Made by a program: the position numbers and the translations under genes. A stretch of 6,296 nucleotides of DNA from Thermoactinomycetaceae bacterium (GTDB lineage: Bacteria > Bacillota > Bacilli > Thermoactinomycetales > Thermoactinomycetaceae): NCBI GenBank assembly GCA_025449475.1, contig JANWJM010000027.1:1-6296 (forward strand), read 5' to 3'. Below the pieces are notes generated by a model. The model did no database searches, had not been told where the DNA came from, and saw only the letters and a list, made by a program, of their open reading frames with translations. This document shows positions 1-5,908 of this stretch, one piece after another. Position 1 is the first letter of the stretch. Each line of letters opens with the position of its first letter.

Positions 1-1079
1 AGCTCCCATTAAAAATAGATTGGAAAAACTTTTCGCCTTCAAAAGCTTTTTATGACTTGGGTTCCTTTACGACGCCGATGCCCGCAACGCTTGCTGGATT
101 GTTACGTACAAAAGTCTTGGATCCGGAAAACAAATTGCGCTTTACCTATGAGATTATTAAAACCATGACATCCTTGGAACGTGGTGAAGAAGGAGTTCCC
201 ATTGGCGAGTATCTTCAAAATGCATCCCAACCTATACGGGATCTTTTGTTAACACTCGCTTCATCCAACTTCTTTAGTAACGAAACCGAGCGAATCCCAT
301 CGCCACTCTTCTTTCAGTATTACAAACGCCTTTTCGCTGCAAAGTATGCCGTATCCTATATTGGCGGCGGTTGGCAATCCATTGTAGATTGCTTCGCAGA
401 AATTATTACAAACAACCAAGGGCAGATCATTCCAAAAGAAAAAGTAACCAAAATCGAACTTGAAGGAAATCAGATTAGAAAGGTTCATGGCAAAGAAAAA
501 ACGTATCAGGCTGACTACTATATTTTCTGTATCCCACCCAAAGAATTAACAAAGCTATTCGCGGGATCACCATATGAACAAACGTTCACAGAGTATGCCA
601 ATTATCAACCCACACAAGTGATTGTTTATGATGTAGGGCTGAGCAAACGCATCCAAACGCCCTTTGCTTATGTTTATCATAAAGGGGAGCGTGTATTTAT
701 TACCGATATTTCTTACTATGATACCACCTGCACACCCGAAGGGGGGCAATTATTGCAAGCGATCTCCTATCTAAATCAGGACGAAGTAGGGAACAAAGAG
801 ATTGTCGATCAGAAAACCAAAAGTATTGAGTCCGTCTACGATAAACACTTTCCGGGGTGGCGCGATCGATTAGTAACCAAACGACTTTCCAAGCGTGCAA
901 CGGTACAAGAGATCAAATGTGTTGATGATCAACGATTAATGCCGATAAAATTTTACGGATTGTCAAATGTGTATTTTGCTGGGGATTGGTGTCAAGGACA
1001 AGGGCAACTCTCTGAGCTTTCCTTCAGCTCGGCTTATGAAGTTACCAATCGACTAATGAAGGCATCTGACCACCACTAA
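1..1079 (+). CDS. FAD-dependent amine-oxidase/desaturase-like oxidoreductase, C-terminal part (5' end cut by window edge)
   Basis: The reading frame is open from base 3 to the TAA at 1077-1079, giving 358 visible residues. The TTG at 57 lies inside the frame with codons continuing to the edge, so it is not the start; the true start and the N-terminal Rossmann glycine motif lie outside the window. About visible residue 118 there is an IGGGWQSIVDCF stretch, as in the substrate-domain part of CrtI/amine-oxidase flavoproteins. It is followed by KIELEGNQIRKV and ADYYIFCIPP, which resemble the FAD-domain strands of that superfamily. Near the C-terminus NVYFAGDW (GDW at about 327-329) and LSELSFSSAYE form the typical C-terminal FAD-contacting motif. 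It therefore most likely oxidises or desaturates a small molecule using FAD. The substrate cannot be told; carotenoid-type desaturase, protoporphyrinogen-oxidase-like and amine-oxidase roles are all open. No membrane segment is evident in the visible part. It converges on the minus-strand membrane-protein gene. Confidence 0.8.
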   Translation, partial: LPLKIDWKNFSPSKAFYDLGSFTTPMPATLAGLLRTKVLDPENKLRFTYEIIKTMTSLERGEEGVPIGEYLQNASQPIRDLLLTLASSNFFSNETERIPSPLFFQYYKRLFAAKYAVSYIGGGWQSIVDCFAEIITNNQGQIIPKEKVTKIELEGNQIRKVHGKEKTYQADYYIFCIPPKELTKLFAGSPYEQTFTEYANYQPTQVIVYDVGLSKRIQTPFAYVYHKGERVFITDISYYDTTCTPEGGQLLQAISYLNQDEVGNKEIVDQKTKSIESVYDKHFPGWRDRLVTKRLSKRATVQEIKCVDDQRLMPIKFYGLSNVYFAGDWCQGQGQLSELSFSSAYEVTNRLMKASDHH

Positions 1080-1082
1080 AGA

Positions 1083-1120
1083 GAAAACCACCAGTCTCCT
1101 CTCCATAACTGGTGGTTTTC
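1083..1120. terminator. Bidirectional intrinsic terminator between convergent genes
   Basis: A perfect 13-bp stem, GAAAACCACCAGT (1083-1095) with ACTGGTGGTTTTC (1108-1120), encloses a 12-nt loop. It begins 3 nt after the stop codon of the oxidoreductase gene and touches the stop codon (1120-1122) of the minus-strand membrane-protein gene. Read on the minus strand, the stem is followed by a U-rich tail (UUUUCUCUUU), so it suits leftward transcripts best. On the plus strand only the UUUU inside the stem is available, followed by CUAGG, so rightward termination may be weaker. Confidence 0.85.
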
Positions 1121-1689
1121 TAGGTAAGCAAAAAGTATAACAAAACTCCGACAACGACAAAAAATAGAAAGACACTTGCAAAAACGATGGAAAACAATGC
1201 CCGATCTTTGGCATACACAGTCAACTCTTGCTGACTTTTTTGCGCCAACCGACGATGATGAAATCGCAAATTGAGATTGCCAATATAGAATAAAGCGAGG
1301 ACAGCGACAACCAAATACCACCATGGGATTCCTTGGATAAAAGGAGTACTCCCACGAATCAAAGCTTGCACAAAACAAAATCCACTTAATGCAAGCTGAA
1401 GCAACGCCCCAGATGTATAATATATACGCCTCACTTCACCTAAGCGTTCTTTTTCGTCATGGATAAGCGATTTCATGTCCGGAAAAAGAAACAATAATGG
1501 ATTGGGATGTTGTGTGAACCACAAACTGATGGGCGAAAGCAAAAAAATAATGCCTAGGGTACTATAGACAACCCCTGAAGAGGCTTGGAAAAGGACAAGG
1601 AGAAACACAATAAGCACACAGATAAGATATATCATATTGGTATAAAGCATTTGTTTTTTTTGCAATCGCCTGCGAAGTGTCTCTTCCAT
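1120..1689 (-). CDS. Hypothetical multi-pass membrane protein, about five TM segments
   Basis: I do not recognise this 189-residue protein. It starts with a short basic stretch (LRRRLQKKQ, residues 5-13), followed by hydrophobic segments at about 16-36, 40-58, 92-111, 122-141 and 166-188, so it should span the cytoplasmic membrane about five times. A charged loop (about 71-88, including HDEKERLGEVRR) lies between segments 2 and 3, and a second basic loop (142-163, LRFHHRRLAQKSQQE) between 4 and 5. There is no signal-peptide cleavage site and no obvious catalytic motif. The frame could open further upstream at 1725 or 1707. I chose the ATG at 1687-1689 because AAAGGAG lies exactly 8 nt before it, whereas the ATG at 1707 would place that Shine-Dalgarno inside the coding region. 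It follows holA after 81 nt and may be co-transcribed with it or use the candidate promoter at 1740-1767. A transport or stress-envelope role would be guesswork. Confidence 0.8.
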   Translation of the reverse strand: MEETLRRRLQKKQMLYTNMIYLICVLIVFLLVLFQASSGVVYSTLGIIFLLSPISLWFTQHPNPLLFLFPDMKSLIHDEKERLGEVRRIYYTSGALLQLALSGFCFVQALIRGSTPFIQGIPWWYLVVAVLALFYIGNLNLRFHHRRLAQKSQQELTVYAKDRALFSIVFASVFLFFVVVGVLLYFLLT

Positions 1690-1697
1690 TTCTTCCG

Positions 1698-1704
1698 CTC
1701 CTTT
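1698..1704 (-). promoter_or_regulatory. Ribosome binding site that fixes the start of the membrane-protein gene
   Basis: On the minus strand AAAGGAG sits 8 nt before the ATG at 1687-1689, an ideal spacing. This favours the 189-residue product over 201- or 195-residue versions starting at 1725 or 1707, which have no such site in front of them. Confidence 0.75.
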
Positions 1705-1739
1705 CATGGTCCTATCGTACCACACTCAATCGAGAAAAA

Positions 1740-1767
1740 ATCATACGACTTTTTGAATGAGTTTTAA
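1740..1767 (-). promoter_or_regulatory. Candidate housekeeping-type promoter for the membrane-protein gene
   Basis: On the minus strand TATGAT (1745-1740; 5 of 6 matches to TATAAT) is preceded, after a 16-nt spacer, by TTAAAA (1767-1762; 4 of 6 matches to TTGACA). It lies just after the holA stop codon and would give a leader of roughly 40-45 nt that includes the AAAGGAG site. The -35 box is weak and A/T-rich intergenic DNA produces such matches by chance, so this is only suggestive. Confidence 0.35.
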
Positions 1768-1770
1768 CGA

Positions 1771-2757
1771 TTACCAGCTGAGAAGCAATTGTTCAACCAA
1801 CACTTCCTTATCTCCCTTGCCGGATTTGATCTGTTGATCGATTTGAATCGCTTTTGCCAAATAATCATTCAATTCTTCTTTTGAAAAAACAGCGCCTTGA
1901 CGTAACGCCAATTTCACAGGATATGGATGAACGTTTAAGATCTTTGCCATCTCTTTTTCAGTTTTCCCCTTTGCCGATAAGAGCTTGGTATAAAGCATCA
2001 AGCGCAACTGACGGATAATCAGAGCTAGTATTCGGAGGGGCTCTTCTTTCTGATAAAGCAAATCCACCCATATTTGTAAAGCTTGATCTTGATTGCGCAT
2101 GCATAGTTGATGGATCAATTTGAAAACATCCTGTTCCAATGTACGCGGGATCAGCTGATTCAACGCCTCTAAAGTAACTTCGCCTTTTTTGCCAATATAC
2201 ATTGCTAGCTTTTTGCACTCCTGATCCAATTGACGCAAATCATTCCCGACCCGCAAAATAAACTGCTTTAAAACGTGGTCGGCGATGATCATTTGCTCCT
2301 GCTGGATACGCTGTTTCAACCATTTCATCAACTCTTTTCCTGTCAGCGGTGCACACTTGATCACTTGTGCATTTTTGAGAAGCTTCTTCACCACTTTTTT
2401 TCGTCGATCCAATTTGTCAGTCGGAAGTGTCAAAATGACAACCGTTGAATCCACAGGATGATCTATATATCGAAGCAGCGAATCAGCATCATGTTGGACA
2501 CTGCTCTTACCTGCGGATAAGAACTCCGCATTTTTTCCGATTATTAACCGCTGTTCACTAAAAAGAGACAAGGTTTCAGCTTCCAAGATCAACTCTTGAA
2601 TCGGGGTTTCGGTGAGGTCCATGGTGACCACCCCAAAATTCTCTGGATGCAAACTCATTTGTTTGCAAAGGGCTGCAATTTTCTCCTCCATTAAAAACGT
2701 TTCCTGCCCATAGTAAAGTTGAATGGGTGCAAGTGATTGGCGTTCTATTTTTCTCAT
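1771..2757 (-). CDS. holA: DNA polymerase III subunit delta (clamp loader)
   Basis: This 328-residue protein has the normal length and layout of bacterial HolA (YqeN in Bacillus), the clamp-loader subunit that opens the beta sliding clamp and helps load it on primed DNA. The N-terminal RecA-like domain starts with IQLYYGQETFLMEEKI (12-27) and continues with SLFSEQRLII (64-73), the family's clamp-contact region, and TVVILTLPTDKLDRRKK (105-121). The AAA lid follows, with the characteristic GNDLRQLDQECKKLAMY at 171-187. The C-terminal collar helices include RTLEQDVFKLIHQL (205-218), LRILALIIRQLRLML (241-255) and the closing GKGDKEVLVEQLLL (313-326). As is usual for delta, the nucleotide-binding P-loop is not conserved. 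The gene begins 20 nt after the comEC stop, as in the Bacillus arrangement, so co-transcription is likely. The ATG is directly next to its AGGAG, which is unusual, but no other ordinary start codon lies nearby in frame. Confidence 0.93.
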   Translation of the reverse strand: MRKIERQSLAPIQLYYGQETFLMEEKIAALCKQMSLHPENFGVVTMDLTETPIQELILEAETLSLFSEQRLIIGKNAEFLSAGKSSVQHDADSLLRYIDHPVDSTVVILTLPTDKLDRRKKVVKKLLKNAQVIKCAPLTGKELMKWLKQRIQQEQMIIADHVLKQFILRVGNDLRQLDQECKKLAMYIGKKGEVTLEALNQLIPRTLEQDVFKLIHQLCMRNQDQALQIWVDLLYQKEEPLRILALIIRQLRLMLYTKLLSAKGKTEKEMAKILNVHPYPVKLALRQGAVFSKEELNDYLAKAIQIDQQIKSGKGDKEVLVEQLLLSW

Positions 2758-2768
2758 CTCCTCTCTTT
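2758..2768 (-). promoter_or_regulatory. holA Shine-Dalgarno with almost no spacing to the ATG
   Basis: The minus strand reads AAAGAGAGGAG followed immediately by ATG (2757-2755). AGGAG normally sits 5-9 nt before the start, so initiation may be inefficient, or may rely on ribosomes finishing comEC, whose stop codon is only 20 nt upstream. The upstream GTG (in GTGTAAAGAG) is followed at once by a stop and cannot be an alternative start. Confidence 0.5.
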
Positions 2769-2777
2769 ACACCCGAG

Positions 2778-5201
2778 CTATGAAAAAGGAAGCATCGATT
2801 CAATCGTATAGTAGTCAGGCGTAAAAGAAATCGTAATAGCCCCATGTTGATCCGTTCGCCAGATCCTCACCTGATGTTTTTGCAGTCGTTGTATCACGGA
2901 TTGGGAGGGATGCCCATATCGGTTGTTGCGTCCCACTGAGATCACCGCCTCTTTTGGGGCAATTTGTTGCAACCAACGTTCCTGTGTAGAAGTCTTGCTT
3001 CCATGGTGTGCTACTTTCAGTATATCAATAGATGGCAAATTCCATCGTTTTAACAACACGTCCTCTGCTTTCGCTTCAATATCTCCAGTTAAGAGCAATT
3101 GGTGATGATAGATGACAAGAAGAACGACGACTGAATCGTTATTCGTCGACTTCTCATCGAACAACGATTCCTCAGACGAAGGATGCAAAAATTGCCACCA
3201 TACTCCCTCTTCAATCGGAAGTGGGATTCCGACAGGAACTGTATAGATGGGCGTTTCTCGATCAACCAGTTGAGTCATCAACTCTCTTTCCAATTGTGAA
3301 TGAGGTGGCAACGGATTGCGAATCACCTGTTTGACGGGAAATCGGTCAATCACTGCCTTTAATCCACCAATATGGTCTGCATCCCCATGTGTCAGGATCA
3401 ATGTATCAATCTGATCCACTCCTCGATATTTCAAAAAAGGAACTACGACATCTTTTCCAACCTCAAACGGATCCCGACGAACTCTCCACGTCTCTTTCTC
3501 TATATAGGGCGTGCCGCCTCCATCAATCAATATCGTCCGCCCTTGATTGGTTTCGATAAAAATACAATCTCCTTGTCCAACATCTAAAAATGTAACCCGC
3601 GTCTTGTTTCCCCATTCATCGGGTGGAAAATACGCCCAACAGAGTGTTCCGATCATTAGAGCCCCCGCAACGAAACGATGAAGCATTCGATTTCGCCGCT
3701 CTTGGATGAGGGAAAACCACACATAAAAAGTTGCTCCACAATAAAAGAGAAGCCAAAGAAAAGAGGGAGGTCGCCAAGTCTTGATCGGAAAAAACAAAGG
3801 ATGGAGCCATTTCATCCCCTGATGTACCCCTTCCAAGATGGCAACGGTAGCATCTGCAACAAATGTCCCCCACGCCAAATGAACATAGCTTAATCCCACA
3901 GCCAGCAATGAACCCGGTAACACGAATGCGCTTATAAATGGAACAAATAATAGATTGGCGATCCACGAGAGGAACGTGAACTCATAAAAAAAGAAAATGG
4001 CAATAGGAAATGAAGCGAACTGAGCGACCAAAGCTGCGACCAATGCTTGTTTCAACCATTGCCATGAACCCGAAAGACGCTCGACAATAGGAGGAACTCC
4101 TACAATTAAAGCTGCTGTGATCACAAACGTGAACTGAAAGCTGGCTGTAAAAAGGAGATAAGGATTCCATGCCAATTGAACCAACAGAGCCACTGCTAAG
4201 AAAGACAGAGAGTCTTTCCATTGATTGAGGATCAGCGCAATCATAAAGAGCCCTGCCATCACTCCAGCCCGAACTACAGGAGGTTCAGCGCCGGTTAAGA
4301 GTACATAGCAAGGCAATAAAGCCAACACAAAAAAAGAAGCCTTTTCTCTCGACAATCCCATCTTTTTTAACAGATAAAAACCACATGCAACCAGTATGGA
4401 AATGTGTAAACCGGAAATCGACAATACATGAATGATCCCAAAAGAAGTATACGATTCTTCAAGCTCGGGATCCAGTTGGTCGCGCTCTCCTAGAATCAAT
4501 CCTCTGATATATCCTTCGTACGGAGGCGCGTAGATGTGAGCGATTTGCGCTGCAATGTGTTGGCGCAATTGATCCATTATGTTACGATAATTCCAACTCG
4601 AATGAAGGATTTCGAGTTGTTTGAGTGACGCCACTTCACCCAACCAATGAATCCGCTGATAATAGAGAGATTTCCGATGATCAAATCCACCTGGATTGCG
4701 GGCGGGTTGCGGTCGAATGAATTGTATTTTGGCTCGGATCAAATCACCACGCATCAGGGATTGCGCAATATGTTGATCTTCTTTTCGCTGTAGTCGAACA
4801 CTCACACGAATCCGTTCATTGTTTAAATGATATGTATCCCCTTCTCCTTGAATCTGGTTGAGCGCTACATCAAAAGCAAGACGATCCCCATCGATTCTCG
4901 GCGATGTCTGAATGCTTCCTTGCACCCATTTCCACGCTTCTTCGTTCACCAAGTGGTCAAGTTGTGAACGATTGGTCTCATCTACATAGTTAAAGCGCCA
5001 AAAGAAGAGAAGGCAACTACCAATTAGGAGCAACCAATAGAACCCTCTTGCCCATTTCACATACCCAAAGAACCCCATCAAAAAAGCGATCATAAGTGCG
5101 ACGGAAACCCAGAGAATCGAATGGAAGACAGTCCCTAAACAGATACCGAGGATGCTCCCTCCTGCCAACCATACAAAAGGACGCTGAATTGTACTGTGCA
5201 C
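2778..5201 (-). CDS. comEC: ComEC/Rec2-family DNA internalisation channel protein
   Basis: The 807-residue product has the full three-part ComEC layout. Three N-terminal membrane segments (about 8-25, 28-48 and 52-69) precede a soluble OB-like DUF4131 domain (about 90-200) that ends in the family signature NPGGFDHRKSLYYQ (169-182). The central competence domain (about 225-500) has GLILGERDQL (234-243), HVLSISGLHIS (258-268) and many membrane helices. The C-terminal metallo-beta-lactamase-like domain (about 533-795) has LDVGQGDC (539-546), ILIDGGG (557-563), THGDADHIGG (604-613), NNDSVVVLL (687-695), LLLTGDIE (702-709) and VAHHGS (730-735). All expected metal-ligand motifs are present, so this looks intact. 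In transformable bacteria ComEC carries single-stranded DNA across the cytoplasmic membrane, and the C-terminal domain is thought to degrade the other strand. The GTG at 5201 is chosen because an in-frame TGA lies two codons upstream. It is 66 nt downstream of dcd and 20 nt upstream of holA. Confidence 0.95.
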   Translation of the reverse strand: MHSTIQRPFVWLAGGSILGICLGTVFHSILWVSVALMIAFLMGFFGYVKWARGFYWLLLIGSCLLFFWRFNYVDETNRSQLDHLVNEEAWKWVQGSIQTSPRIDGDRLAFDVALNQIQGEGDTYHLNNERIRVSVRLQRKEDQHIAQSLMRGDLIRAKIQFIRPQPARNPGGFDHRKSLYYQRIHWLGEVASLKQLEILHSSWNYRNIMDQLRQHIAAQIAHIYAPPYEGYIRGLILGERDQLDPELEESYTSFGIIHVLSISGLHISILVACGFYLLKKMGLSREKASFFVLALLPCYVLLTGAEPPVVRAGVMAGLFMIALILNQWKDSLSFLAVALLVQLAWNPYLLFTASFQFTFVITAALIVGVPPIVERLSGSWQWLKQALVAALVAQFASFPIAIFFFYEFTFLSWIANLLFVPFISAFVLPGSLLAVGLSYVHLAWGTFVADATVAILEGVHQGMKWLHPLFFPIKTWRPPSFLWLLFYCGATFYVWFSLIQERRNRMLHRFVAGALMIGTLCWAYFPPDEWGNKTRVTFLDVGQGDCIFIETNQGRTILIDGGGTPYIEKETWRVRRDPFEVGKDVVVPFLKYRGVDQIDTLILTHGDADHIGGLKAVIDRFPVKQVIRNPLPPHSQLERELMTQLVDRETPIYTVPVGIPLPIEEGVWWQFLHPSSEESLFDEKSTNNDSVVVLLVIYHHQLLLTGDIEAKAEDVLLKRWNLPSIDILKVAHHGSKTSTQERWLQQIAPKEAVISVGRNNRYGHPSQSVIQRLQKHQVRIWRTDQHGAITISFTPDYYTIESMLPFS

Positions 5202-5213
5202 AGGTCATCATCC
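5202..5213 (-). promoter_or_regulatory. Weak translation-start region of comEC (GTG start)
   Basis: The minus strand reads GGATGATGACCT then GTG. Only a GGA triplet at suitable spacing (9 nt) resembles a Shine-Dalgarno sequence. A TGA at 5207-5205 closes the frame upstream, so no earlier start is possible. Several ATG codons just before it (within 5209-5226) are in the two other frames. Low translation of comEC would fit, but this is inference. Confidence 0.45.
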
Positions 5214-5235
5214 ATTTCCATTTCATGTACTGAAT

Positions 5236-5259
5236 GATTCCCTGTTTTTTCCGGGATTC
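5236..5259. repeat. Imperfect inverted repeat between dcd and comEC
   Basis: GATTCCC (5236-5242) and GGGATTC (5253-5259) form arms of 7 bases with one central mismatch around a 10-nt T-rich loop. On the minus strand it could form a weak hairpin about 35 nt before the comEC start. There is no U-tract after it, so it is not a convincing terminator. It may be chance, a weak RNA structure or an operator-like site. Confidence 0.3.
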
Positions 5260-5267
5260 CTTCCTCT

Positions 5268-5825
5268 TTAAACTTTTGGCAGGGTAATTCCAATCTGTTT
5301 TTGATATTTTCCCTGCTTATCGCGATAAGAGACTTCGCATGCTTCATCGCTTTCTAAGAATATAACTTGACACAATCCTTCATTCGAATAGATTTTGGCC
5401 GGCAAAGGAGTGGTATTCGAAATTTCTAATGTCACATACCCTTCCCAGCCCGGTTCAAACGGAGTTACATTCGTAATAATCCCGCAACGTGCATAAGTAG
5501 ATTTCCCAACACAAATCGCCAGCACATTTTCAGGAATGCGGAAATATTCAACGGACCGAGCCAATGCAAAGGAATTCGGTGGAATAATACACACATCCCC
5601 TTTAAAATCGATAAATGAATTGGAATCGATCTCCTTAGGATCAATCACAGAATTTAAGGCATTATGGAAAATTTTGTACTCGTTGGCAACCCGTAGATCA
5701 TAACCAAAACTACTTAGTCCAAAACTTATCGCTTCTCCTTTTCCGATATTGCTATCTACAAATGGTTCAATCATTTTGTTTTCGATCGACATTGTGCGGA
5801 TCCATTTGTCTGACTTGATCGTCAT
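5268..5825 (-). CDS. dcd: dCTP deaminase
   Basis: This 185-residue cytoplasmic enzyme belongs to the dCTP deaminase/dUTPase-fold family and should convert dCTP to dUTP and ammonia, feeding dUMP and thymidylate synthesis. The family motifs are clear: ISFGLSSFGYDLRV (33-46), IIPPNSFALARSVEYFRIP (80-98), GKSTYARCGI (107-116), the PGWEG-VTLEISNT block (125-138) and the C-terminal GLCQVIF (150-156). Ser109 and Arg113 lie in the active-site GKSTYAR segment. Glu134, seven residues after Trp127, matches the catalytic Glu138 of the E. coli enzyme by spacing. Length is normal for the monofunctional enzyme. The bifunctional Dcd-Dut variant shares the fold and cannot be fully excluded by eye. The frame opens upstream at 5882, but the ATG at 5823-5825 has an AGAGGAG site before it and gives the usual N-terminus; the longer version would run through a terminator hairpin. 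It lies upstream of comEC in the same direction. Confidence 0.93.
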   Translation of the reverse strand: MTIKSDKWIRTMSIENKMIEPFVDSNIGKGEAISFGLSSFGYDLRVANEYKIFHNALNSVIDPKEIDSNSFIDFKGDVCIIPPNSFALARSVEYFRIPENVLAICVGKSTYARCGIITNVTPFEPGWEGYVTLEISNTTPLPAKIYSNEGLCQVIFLESDEACEVSYRDKQGKYQKQIGITLPKV

Positions 5826-5834
5826 GCTTCTACT

Positions 5835-5846
5835 TCTCCTCTCTTT
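5835..5846 (-). promoter_or_regulatory. dcd ribosome binding site
   Basis: On the minus strand AAAGAGAGGAGA places AGGAG 10 nt before the ATG at 5825. This fixes the start at 5825 rather than at the frame opening at 5882. The same 12 bases recur in front of holA (2768-2757). Confidence 0.7.
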
Positions 5847-5868
5847 GATCTCTATCTGCATTTTACAA

Positions 5869-5895
5869 AAAAACGTCCCCAAAATGGACGTTTTT
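5869..5895 (-). terminator. Intrinsic terminator of the trans-sulfuration enzyme gene
   Basis: On the minus strand AAAAACGTCC (5895-5886) pairs perfectly with GGACGTTTTT (5878-5869) around a 7-nt loop, and the run continues to seven U residues. It begins 13 nt after the TAA at 5911-5909 and ends 43 nt before the dcd start. It should separate the trans-sulfuration gene from the dcd-comEC-holA group. On the plus strand the stem is followed only by a U5 run that is part of the stem. Confidence 0.85.
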
Positions 5896-5908
5896 CTGTC
5901 AAAAGTAT

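Noticed and set aside
604..613. Loss of the classical HxHxDH metal motif in the comEC beta-lactamase domain, considered as a possible inactive site (position given in residues of the protein)
   Set aside because: HGDADH, with Asp in the second position, is the usual form in ComEC proteins, and the other metal-ligand motifs are present.
1725..1771. A/T-rich stem AAAAAGTC-GTAT-GATTTTTT on the minus strand after holA, as a holA terminator
   Set aside because: The 8-bp stem is almost all A-U with a G-U pair and very few G-C pairs, so it would be unstable. The same bases fit a candidate -10 region better.
2604..2609. DDE-like or phage-like signals and other frames within holA and comEC
   Set aside because: All other-frame translations here are low-complexity or basic shadow products lying within confidently identified genes.
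5017..5226. Minus-strand reading frame starting with several ATG codons and overlapping the comEC start
   Set aside because: No ribosome binding site, no domain-like sequence, and it overlaps the clearly coding comEC frame. It is at most a short leader frame.
5236..5267. Terminator between dcd and comEC
   Set aside because: The arms are short and mismatched, and no U-tract follows in the direction of transcription.
5860..5902. Sigma-A promoter made of TTGACA and TAAAAT before dcd
   Set aside because: The spacer is 31 nt instead of 16-18, and a terminator hairpin occupies it.
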